A stretch of 6,967 nucleotides of DNA, taken from NCBI GenBank assembly GCA_031283115.1, contig JAITCK010000192.1:1-6967 (forward strand). Direction: 5' to 3'. Source of the stretch: Cellulomonadaceae bacterium (lineage in GTDB: Bacteria > Actinomycetota > Actinomycetes > Actinomycetales > Cellulomonadaceae). Below, piece by piece: positions 1 to 4,988 of the stretch. Position 1 is the stretch's first letter. Each line of letters starts with the position of its first letter. Made by a program: the position numbers and the translations under genes. The notes under the pieces were generated by a model. That model made no database searches and had not been told where the DNA came from. It was given only the letters and a program-made list of their open reading frames with translations.

Positions 1-633
1 GCTGAACCGGAATTGTTCATTGACTCCAGATTGGCAAATAAATTGCGAGATTGTTATTCTCAAAATATGTCAGAAATTGATAGTTTTCTTATTGACCTGA
101 GTGACAAAATTTATGAGGGTGTGAGAAAGTGGAAGCGAGAGACTTCACGACGCCACCGACGTAGTCTCGTTGGCCAGTGGATTCCAGATGATCTTAATAT
201 CGGAAATGAACTCAACGATTTGCAATATGCGTCCATGTCAGTCACCCAATTGCTCGAAAGGGCTATTAGCGACATAGTTTATGACTATCAAATTGATTCT
301 CTACACCTGGTAGAGTCCTTTCTTCTCGATATAGAGCATGAGTCGACAGCGAGAGTCCGACTAATGAATTCTGATATGATTCAGCAAAATATTCGGATGG
401 ATGTTGATGGCGAAACTGACACTGCCTATCTGGAATTAAAGGCAGAACTGGAATCTGGAATCGCCAGTGTGCAAATATTGATTGACGATGATCGTCTTTC
501 AGGTGAGGTTGTGTTAGGTTTGGATGATAAGGGAGGATTGCTCGGCATTGAGTTTATTGGCTTCAAAAGCCTTCTGCGTGGAAACTTGGAAAATCCGCAG
601 TACATGCGCGCACTCAAGAACATGGAGGCGTAA
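1..633 (+). CDS. Hypothetical protein with DUF2283-like C-terminal region (5' end cut by window)
   Basis: Function unknown. The frame is open to the left edge. Neither the first in-frame start codon (TTG at 13) nor the first ATG (67) has a ribosome-binding site, so the gene probably begins outside the window; at least 206 residues are present. The N-terminal two thirds is charged and probably helical, with a basic Arg/Lys cluster around 136-165 and no signal peptide or membrane segment. The C-terminal part (about 397-567) has the layout of DUF2283: a D-x-E-x-D-T-A-Y-L-E-L strand, then an acidic turn, then LGLDDKGGLLGIEFIGF, which matches the family's 'D..G.ivGiEil' ending. That assignment is from memory of the family pattern and is moderate. 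The gene is AT-rich compared with the genes from 1357 onward, which suggests acquisition by transfer. Its last codons contain the ribosome-binding site of the next gene, so the two are translationally coupled. Confidence 0.72.
   Translation, partial: AEPELFIDSRLANKLRDCYSQNMSEIDSFLIDLSDKIYEGVRKWKRETSRRHRRSLVGQWIPDDLNIGNELNDLQYASMSVTQLLERAISDIVYDYQIDSLHLVESFLLDIEHESTARVRLMNSDMIQQNIRMDVDGETDTAYLELKAELESGIASVQILIDDDRLSGEVVLGLDDKGGLLGIEFIGFKSLLRGNLENPQYMRALKNMEA
578..604 (+). repeat. Direct repeat, copy 1 (3' end of the DUF2283-like gene)
   Basis: This stretch matches 1288-1314 at 24 of 27 positions, including an uninterrupted 17-base identity (586-602 against 1296-1312, TTGGAAAATCCGCAGTA). Here it encodes the segment containing LENPQ near the C-terminus of the first gene. 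Both copies are followed at similar distance by a GGAGG ribosome-binding motif and an ATG, so the repeat looks like part of a duplicated gene end and not a mobile-element terminus. Confidence 0.75.
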
Positions 634-637
634 AGAA

Positions 638-1105
638 ATGGGAAAATCCCAAAAAGCGCAAAAAATAAATGAGCGAATTGGTAGAAAATGGGTTCGAGTT
701 CGAGGGGTGGGTAAGGAAGCTAGAATCGCCACGCACATGTTTTGCGGTTTTTTTATGATTGCAATTATTGCCACGCCTGACGCGGACGGGCAGGGGTGGG
801 GTTTTGAGAGGATCTCATTTCTTGCAATCTTAGTTGTGTTCGTGTTTTCATCCATACGAATCGGAATTTGGGTTTCGGAATCAGAAGTGATGTTTCGACA
901 GTATTGGCGAACTCTTATTCTCCCGCGTGAAGGTTTGCGCATCGAATGGACAAATTTTAGTGGTTTGGCAAACCGTCATGGACGATCAGAATTATTTGCA
1001 ATGTTAGTTGTGACAGAAAACGGACATGAAATTCCTTTACAATACACTATGGCTCGGTGGAAAAAATGTAGACAACTCGCCAGATTGCTTTCAGATAGAA
1101 CTTAG
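638..1105 (+). CDS. Membrane protein with two transmembrane helices and a bacterial PH-like domain, hypothetical
   Basis: 155 residues, function unknown. The start at ATG 638 is chosen because GGAGG (624-628) lies nine bases upstream, inside the last codons of the preceding gene; only four bases separate that gene's stop from this ATG. The N-terminus is basic (residues 1-30). Two hydrophobic helices follow at about 30-46 and 57-77, joined by a short Asp/Gly loop. The remaining 75 residues (SESEVMFRQYWRTLILPRE..., then RIEW and a hydrophobic strand) resemble the small bacterial PH domains attached to membrane anchors in actinobacterial hypothetical proteins. In those, a 'W..I' turn follows a run of strands, and the domain ends in an amphipathic helix (here WKKCRQLARLL). 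That resemblance is by pattern only. Coupling suggests it acts with the upstream protein. A helper or immunity-type role is possible, but nothing in the sequence proves it. Confidence 0.75.
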   Translation: MGKSQKAQKINERIGRKWVRVRGVGKEARIATHMFCGFFMIAIIATPDADGQGWGFERISFLAILVVFVFSSIRIGIWVSESEVMFRQYWRTLILPREGLRIEWTNFSGLANRHGRSELFAMLVVTENGHEIPLQYTMARWKKCRQLARLLSDRT

Positions 1106-1131
1106 TTGCTACCAAATCAATTGTTAGGAGG

Positions 1132-1335
1132 TGGCATTGTCGTCGGGTGGAGAATCATGTGGTTCTGGATGGCGACGAAAATTCAAGTAAGATTTGTGTA
1201 AATGGTGATATTGTTTAGCGAATTGGCGATCTCGATAATTCGAAATATTCGACTATAGGATGAAGTTTTTACTTTATGGTTAGCGGTGTGGAAGATTGGA
1301 AAATCCGCAGTAAACTCCGCGATGGCATAAATTAG
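1132..1335 (+). pseudogene. Probable decayed, truncated paralogue of the DUF2283-like gene
   Basis: This AT-rich stretch between the second gene and the core genome has no intact gene of convincing length. One frame reads VENHVVLDGDENSSK, then NGDIV, stop (1216-1218), IGDLDNSKYSTIG, stop (1261-1263), SFYF. This can be laid against the C-terminal part of the first gene (GEVV, then LGLDDKGGLLGIEF, then IGF). A frame change then gives GRLENPQ, which matches the first gene's GNLENPQ and coincides with the 27-base DNA repeat at 1288-1314. Two stops in 65 codons is about what chance gives, so the frame alone proves nothing; the repeat carries the argument. AGGAGG at 1126-1131 could have been its ribosome-binding site. 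A 17-codon frame from TTG 1137 and a 14-codon frame from ATG 1157 also exist but look like debris. Confidence 0.42.
1288..1314 (+). repeat. Direct repeat, copy 2 (in the gene remnant)
   Basis: Second copy of the repeat at 578-604, with 24 of 27 bases the same and mismatches equivalent to 584, 585 and 603. In the frame used by copy 1 it reads LENPQ and then a stop codon, so the copy has lost the last residues of the original protein. It is the best evidence that the material before 1335 is a duplicate of the first gene. Confidence 0.72.
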
Positions 1336-1347
1336 GAGGAAGCCATG
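1334..1347 (+). promoter_or_regulatory. Orphan ribosome-binding site and ATG at the island boundary
   Basis: AGGAGG (1334-1339) stands five bases before ATG 1345, a near-ideal translation start. The frame it opens runs only 29 codons (to the stop at 1432-1434), and from 1357 on it lies antisense to the end of the minus-strand regulator gene, giving a peptide with no recognisable family. By analogy with the first copy, where a GGAGG precedes the membrane-protein gene, this is probably the cut-off start of a second copy of that downstream gene. The junction between the island and the core genome would then fall at about 1347-1357. Confidence 0.4.
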
Positions 1348-1356
1348 TTGTGTTTT

Positions 1357-2208
1357 CTATCGCATGGCGCCGTAGGCGCGTTTGCGGGTTTCTACCAGTT
1401 CGATGACTCGGCCTGCTGCCTCTTCCAGCGCTAGTTGGGTGGTGTCCAGTACCGGGCAGCGGAGCCTGCGTTGAACAGCAGTAATAGCGTCAAGTTCGTC
1501 GAAAATCTGGGCAAGATCGGCGTAACCGCCCAAACGTTCACCACCAGCGGCAGTCGCCCCCATAATGTCGACGCGGCGGCGGCGGATCTCCAGCAGCCGC
1601 TCCGGGTCAATGGTGAGCCCCACAATCTTCCACGGGTCGCAATCAAACAGTTCTTGCGGCGGAGCCACCCCCGTCACCAACGGCACATTGGCCGTGGGAT
1701 ACCCCAAATACCCCAAATACATGGACAAGGGTGTTTTGCCGGTGCGTGACGCCCCCACCAGCACCACTTGGGCTTCCGCCAGAGAATCGGTGAGATTGCC
1801 GTCATCGTTAGCTACAGCAAACTCCATGGCGTGAATCCGCTCAAAATAGTCTGCCGCCAAACCGACAGGCTGCACCAGCCGGGCAGGCTGCACGCCCGTG
1901 CGACCAATCACCGCATCCAACGCCGGAGCCATCAGGTCAGCACAAGGAACCCCCATGGCCGCACATTGCTGCTGCGTGTGCGCTCGCAAACCTAAATCCA
2001 CCATCGTCAAAAACACTACTGTCGGGCGGTCATCCTGACGCACCGCATCCAAAGCAATATCGAGAGCATCCACGTCACTGATACGCGGGTGGCGCATCAC
2101 CACAACCTCATCAAGGCCAGGGAACTGCGCCTGCACAGCCCGGGCCACGCGGGCGCCCGTATCCCCCGTCGAATCGGCAATAACATGGATGACAACCTCG
2201 GATTCCAT
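1357..2208 (-). CDS. ppsR: Phosphoenolpyruvate synthase / pyruvate phosphate dikinase regulatory protein (DUF299 bifunctional kinase-pyrophosphorylase)
   Basis: Family role: a cytoplasmic regulator that inactivates PEP synthase or pyruvate phosphate dikinase by ADP-dependent phosphorylation of a threonine beside the catalytic histidine, and reactivates it by phosphate-dependent removal. It thereby sets the pyruvate/PEP balance. The 283 residues are close to the usual 270-280. The N-terminus has the family opening ADSTGDTG (11-18), where the first G-rich turn sits. The nucleotide-binding loop VGASRTGKTPLSMYLG is at 151-166 (K158, T159), and YPTANVPLV at 170-178 is also typical. The C-terminal third is the usual Arg-rich helix and CPVLDTT strand (251-257). 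The ATG at 2208 gives the expected N-terminus, although the ribosome-binding site is weak. Its target enzyme is not in the window, so PEP synthase and dikinase cannot be told apart; the symbol follows the PEP synthase branch by convention only. It is transcribed away from the Bax inhibitor gene. Confidence 0.93.
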   Translation of the reverse strand: MESEVVIHVIADSTGDTGARVARAVQAQFPGLDEVVVMRHPRISDVDALDIALDAVRQDDRPTVVFLTMVDLGLRAHTQQQCAAMGVPCADLMAPALDAVIGRTGVQPARLVQPVGLAADYFERIHAMEFAVANDDGNLTDSLAEAQVVLVGASRTGKTPLSMYLGYLGYPTANVPLVTGVAPPQELFDCDPWKIVGLTIDPERLLEIRRRRVDIMGATAAGGERLGGYADLAQIFDELDAITAVQRRLRCPVLDTTQLALEEAAGRVIELVETRKRAYGAMR

Positions 2209-2347
2209 ACGGCCAGCGTAGTTCCATGTTCGCGGACAGCGCAGGGGTTGACGGACGCACGGCAGTGCAACAGGCGCAGGCGGTAGGGCTAATGTCTGTG
2301 GCTCGTGGGATGATGCAGACCGTCATCACGGACACCGAAACTTTGAC

Positions 2348-2371
2348 GGCGCCTCGATAAGGCGTGGCGCC
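2348..2371 (+). promoter_or_regulatory. Possible hairpin in the leader of the Bax inhibitor gene
   Basis: Two copies of the palindrome GGCGCC (2348-2353 and 2366-2371) enclose a 12-base spacer, and an alternative shorter stem CGCCT/AGGCG (2350-2354 with 2360-2364) is also possible. The element ends ten bases before the AGGAGG at 2381-2386. I found no convincing -35/-10 pair in 2209-2392: TTGACG occurs at 2248 and 2343, but neither has a good -10 at normal spacing, and TAATGT at 2290 has only a poor -35. The divergent promoters must lie here, but I cannot place them. Confidence 0.22.
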
Positions 2372-2392
2372 CGACCCACAAGGAGGAGCCTC

Positions 2393-3295
2393 GTGAGCAA
2401 CCCCTACTTCAACAACTCAGAACTTTTCGGCAACCCGAAACCCAAGGCAGGCCAGCAGCCCAAGCCTGCCCCCCAATGGGGCGCCTACACCCAGCAGGGT
2501 TACCCCACCCAGGCGGCAGCAGGCACAACGACGATGCCCGGCTACACGCACGCCCCGTCATCCACCATCAACGCTAACTCGGTCAACACCGGCTACGGCG
2601 TTCCAGGGGCTGACGCTGCCAGCCGTCGCATGACTTACGACGACGTCATCGTCCGCACTGGCGGTCTGCTGATCCTGCTTGTTGCCGTCGCGTTCGCCAC
2701 CTGGCAGGTCGCCCCCTTCCTCTGGCCTGTCGGCATGATTGTCGGCCTCGTTTTCGGTCTCATCAACTCCTTCAAACGCCAGCCCTCACCCGTGCTCATC
2801 GTCCTGTACACGCTGGCCCAGGGCGTGTTCCTGGGCGGGATCTCGCAGGCTTTCGCCGGGGGCACCTTCCAGGGCGAAGCCATGAACAGCATCGTCTTCC
2901 AGGCTGTGTTGGCCACCATCGTCACCTTCGGCGCCACCCTGGCCCTGTTCCGCAGCGGCAAAGTCCGGGTCACCCCCAAGTTCACTCGCTGGCTCATCAT
3001 CGCCTTGGTCGGCTTTATGGCCTTCCAACTCATCAACATGGTGCTGGTGTGGACGGGCCTGCTGGCTGGGGCGGGCGCTCGCGGCGGCGGTATTGGCCTG
3101 CTGGTCGGCCTGGTTGCGGTGGGTTTGGCGGCTGCCTCGCTCATCGTTGACTTTGATTCCATCAAACGGGGTGTGGAACGTGGCGCCCCGCAAAAGTTCG
3201 CTTGGGCGGCATCTTTCGGCCTCATGGTCACCCTCATTTGGCTGTACATCGAGTTCCTGCGTATCTTCGCCATTCTCGCCGGCAGTCGGCGATAG
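2393..3295 (+). CDS. Bax inhibitor-1/YccA family membrane protein
   Basis: Integral membrane protein of the Bax inhibitor-1 (TMBIM) superfamily. Characterised bacterial relatives such as YetJ behave as pH-sensitive calcium leak channels; the role here is unknown. It has 300 residues and starts at GTG behind AGGAGG (2381-2386, six bases away). Residues 1-78 are a soluble, Gln/Pro/Gly/Tyr-rich segment common in actinobacterial members. The family core opens at MTYDDVIVRTG (80-90). Seven hydrophobic helices follow at about 87-105, 108-126, 132-155, 168-186, 199-222, 231-253 and 270-296. Signature stretches are VTPKFTRW (193-200), LIVDFDSIKRG (250-260) and FGLMVTLIWLYIEFLR (275-290). D255 and E287 are the likely equivalents of the paired acidic residues that sense pH in YetJ. 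Position 143 is Gln where I recall Glu in many relatives. The next gene starts 27 bases downstream, consistent with an operon. Confidence 0.92.
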   Translation: MSNPYFNNSELFGNPKPKAGQQPKPAPQWGAYTQQGYPTQAAAGTTTMPGYTHAPSSTINANSVNTGYGVPGADAASRRMTYDDVIVRTGGLLILLVAVAFATWQVAPFLWPVGMIVGLVFGLINSFKRQPSPVLIVLYTLAQGVFLGGISQAFAGGTFQGEAMNSIVFQAVLATIVTFGATLALFRSGKVRVTPKFTRWLIIALVGFMAFQLINMVLVWTGLLAGAGARGGGIGLLVGLVAVGLAAASLIVDFDSIKRGVERGAPQKFAWAASFGLMVTLIWLYIEFLRIFAILAGSRR

Positions 3296-3322
3296 TCACC
3301 ATTTCAGGAGCAGCATTTTTCC

Positions 3323-4330
3323 ATGCGTTATGCCGAGCATATTTCTGACCTGGTGGGGAATACTCCGCTGGTCAAACTCAACTCTGTCACTGCCGGGTTG
3401 AGCGCCACCATCCTGGCCAAGGTCGAATATTTCAACCCGGGCGGGTCCGTCAAAGACCGGATCGCCTGGAAGATTATCGAAGCTGCCGAAGCGGCAGGAC
3501 AACTTCAACCCGGCGGAACCATCGTCGAACCTACCAGCGGAAACACTGGTATCGGCCTGGCTTTGGTGGCGCAACGTAAGGGCTACCAGTGCGTGTTTGT
3601 CTGCCCGGACAAGGTGGCAAAAGACAAGCGGGACGTGCTGGAAGCCTACGGCGCCCGCGTTGTCGTCTGCCCTACCGCCGTCGAACCGGAAGACCCTCAG
3701 TCCTACTATTCGGTGTCTGACCGGCTGGTTGAGGAAATCCCCGGCGCCTTCAAACCCGACCAATACTCCAACCCCAACGGCCCCGCTTCCCATTACGAAT
3801 CCACCGGCCCGGAAATCTGGGCTGACACGGACGGCCGCATCACCCACCTGGTGACCGGCGTGGGCACGGGCGGAACCGTCACCGGAACTGGCCGCTACCT
3901 GCGAGAAATGTCCGCCGCCCGCCCGGAAGTAGACGGTGGCCGCGTCCGCATTGTCGGCGCCGACCCGGAAGGCTCCATCTACTCCGACCCCAACGACATC
4001 CACTCCTACTTTGTTGAAGGTGTGGGCGAAGACTTCTGGCCGGAGGCCTACGACACGTCCGTCACCGACGACATCATCACTGTCTCTGATGCCGACTCCT
4101 TCGCCATGACTCGCCGCCTGGCCCGCGAGGAAGGCCTGTTGGTGGGCGGTTCCTGCGGCATGGCTGTCGAGGCTGCCGTCCGCCTGGCCCGCCGTCTGGA
4201 AGCCGACAACCCGGAGGATGCCGCCAAAGCCGTCATCGTTGTCATCCTGCCCGATTCAGGCCGTGGCTACCTGTCCAAAGTTTTCAACGACGACTGGATG
4301 CGAGCCAACGGCTTCGAAGACTCCCTGTAA
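3323..4330 (+). CDS. PLP-dependent cystathionine beta-synthase / cysteine synthase, catalytic domain only
   Basis: Cytoplasmic fold-type II PLP enzyme. It joins serine (or O-acetylserine) with homocysteine or sulfide, giving cystathionine or cysteine in sulfur amino-acid metabolism. 335 residues. Visible motifs: NPGGSVKDR (38-46) with the PLP lysine K44; TSGNTG (71-76), which holds the substrate carboxylate; GTGGT (181-185), the phosphate-binding loop; and GGSCG (275-279), whose S277 contacts the PLP ring nitrogen. The segments EGVGEDFWPEAYD (232-244) and LPDSGRGYLSKVFNDDW (309-325) are characteristic of the cystathionine beta-synthase branch, as in mycobacterial Cbs, and not of CysK. That mycobacterial protein continues with two CBS (Bateman) domains to about 460 residues. 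Here the protein stops 10 residues after the last catalytic-domain motif. AGGAG (3306-3310) lies 12 bases before the ATG. The choice between cystathionine and cysteine synthesis cannot be settled from sequence. No gamma-lyase or serine acetyltransferase gene is nearby. Confidence 0.9.
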   Translation: MRYAEHISDLVGNTPLVKLNSVTAGLSATILAKVEYFNPGGSVKDRIAWKIIEAAEAAGQLQPGGTIVEPTSGNTGIGLALVAQRKGYQCVFVCPDKVAKDKRDVLEAYGARVVVCPTAVEPEDPQSYYSVSDRLVEEIPGAFKPDQYSNPNGPASHYESTGPEIWADTDGRITHLVTGVGTGGTVTGTGRYLREMSAARPEVDGGRVRIVGADPEGSIYSDPNDIHSYFVEGVGEDFWPEAYDTSVTDDIITVSDADSFAMTRRLAREEGLLVGGSCGMAVEAAVRLARRLEADNPEDAAKAVIVVILPDSGRGYLSKVFNDDWMRANGFEDSL

Positions 4331-4386
4331 CGTCAACACATCATCTCACTCAACCCATCATCGGACACCAACAGAAAGACACCATC

Positions 4387-4788
4387 ATGACAACCCTGCC
4401 TACTACTACCGGCTCCTTCGGTGACAAGCCGACCATCACCTTCCCTGACAGCGACGCCCCCGCAGGCCTGCAAGTTGAAGTCCTCGAAGAAGGCACCGGC
4501 CCCGTGGTCGAGGCTGGCCGGTCCATCGTCGTCAACTACCTGGGCCAAACCTGGGGTGGACACGTCTTCGACAACTCTTACGACCGTGGCCAAACCATCG
4601 ACTTCCCTATCGGCGTCGGTATGGTGATTGGCGGCTGGGACAAGGGCCTGGTGGGCCGCAACGTGGGCGATCGCGTGCTGCTGTCCATCCCGCCGGAGCA
4701 CGGCTACGGGATGCGCGGTATGCCTGCCGCTGGCATCAAAGGCACCGACACTCTGGTTTTTGTCGTTGACGTTGTCGGCGTGAAGTAA
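4387..4788 (+). CDS. FKBP-type peptidyl-prolyl cis-trans isomerase
   Basis: Catalyses cis-trans isomerisation of Xaa-Pro bonds and assists protein folding. 133 residues with no signal peptide or lipobox, so it should be cytoplasmic. About 27 N-terminal residues (including FGDKPTITFPD) precede a single FKBP domain. The active-pocket residues known from FKBP12 are all present: Y51 (VNYLG), F61 and D62 (HVFDNSY), V80-I81 and W84 (MVIGGWDKGL), Y107 (HGYG) and F125 (TLVFVVDVV). An intact pocket predicts an active, FK506-binding-type enzyme. The ATG at 4387 is preceded only by a weak purine run (GAAAGA, 4374-4379). The 56-base gap to the preceding gene and the strong hairpin just downstream make it the probable last gene of the plus-strand run. 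The type is widespread in actinobacteria, and the context gives no specific client. Confidence 0.95.
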   Translation: MTTLPTTTGSFGDKPTITFPDSDAPAGLQVEVLEEGTGPVVEAGRSIVVNYLGQTWGGHVFDNSYDRGQTIDFPIGVGMVIGGWDKGLVGRNVGDRVLLSIPPEHGYGMRGMPAAGIKGTDTLVFVVDVVGVK

Positions 4789-4812
4789 CAGCGCCGCTGA
4801 CGCCAAGCAAAC

Positions 4813-4858
4813 GCACGATGGCCCCGGCTGGGATATTCCCTGGCCGGGGCCATCGTGC
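4813..4858 (+). terminator. Strong hairpin, likely factor-independent or bidirectional terminator without T tract
   Basis: A perfect 16-bp inverted repeat (4813-4828 with 4843-4858, core GGCCCCGGC/GCCGGGGCC). The 14-base loop can itself form a 4-bp GGGA/TCCC stem (4830-4833 with 4837-4840). It begins 24 bases after the FKBP stop codon. Neither strand has a run of T after the stem, as is common for hairpin terminators in high-GC actinobacteria. It most likely ends the three-gene run and insulates the flavoprotein gene. Confidence 0.82.
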
Positions 4859-4899
4859 CAGTGAGTGCCTTGGTGTTCCGTCCCTGTGGTGATGAGTAC

Positions 4900-4915
4900 A
4901 GCCACTCCCGTGGCT
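4900..4915 (+). promoter_or_regulatory. Inverted repeat upstream of the RclA-like gene, possible operator
   Basis: AGCCAC-TCCC-GTGGCT is a perfect 6-bp dyad with a 4-base spacer, 73 bases upstream of the flavoprotein start. A weak promoter-like arrangement overlaps its upstream side (TTGGTG at 4870-4875, then TGAGTA at 4893-4898). A wider inverted repeat, AGGCGGC (4916-4922) with GCCGCCT (4958-4964), follows at once, so the leader could also fold. It could be a regulator-binding site or an RNA hairpin; I do not recognise it as the site of any named regulator. Confidence 0.3.
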
Positions 4916-4988
4916 AGGCGGCAGCGGTGTGCGTCTGAATGACGGGCGTGAGGGTGCGCCGCCTCGACTCTCAGTGAAGGATGGACGC

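Noticed and set aside
524..637. Longer 5' form of the membrane-protein gene beginning inside the DUF2283-like gene
   Set aside because: The ATG at 638 has GGAGG nine bases upstream; the 38 upstream codons only repeat the first gene's 3' end in another frame.
1137..1201. Small peptides from TTG 1137 (17 codons, behind AGGAGG) and ATG 1157 (14 codons)
   Set aside because: Too short to judge and without a family; more simply explained as debris of the decayed gene copy.
1703..1720. Tandem CCCCAAATA pair within the DUF299 regulator gene
   Set aside because: It encodes the YLGYLG part of the conserved segment after the nucleotide-binding loop, so it reflects protein conservation and not a repeat element.
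2248..2360. Promoter candidates TTGACG at 2248 and 2343
   Set aside because: Neither has an acceptable -10 box at 16-18 bases, and such hexamers are expected by chance in this composition.
3296..4003. Open reading frame of 235 codons on the minus strand opposite the cystathionine beta-synthase gene
   Set aside because: It is antisense to a gene with clear PLP-enzyme motifs; its Gly/Val/Asp-rich, patternless translation is typical of a GC-rich shadow frame.
4929..4988. Extended N-terminus of the RclA-like protein from GTG 4929
   Set aside because: There is no ribosome-binding site before the GTG, the residues match nothing expected before the FAD fold, and the ATG at 4989 has GAAGG at good spacing.
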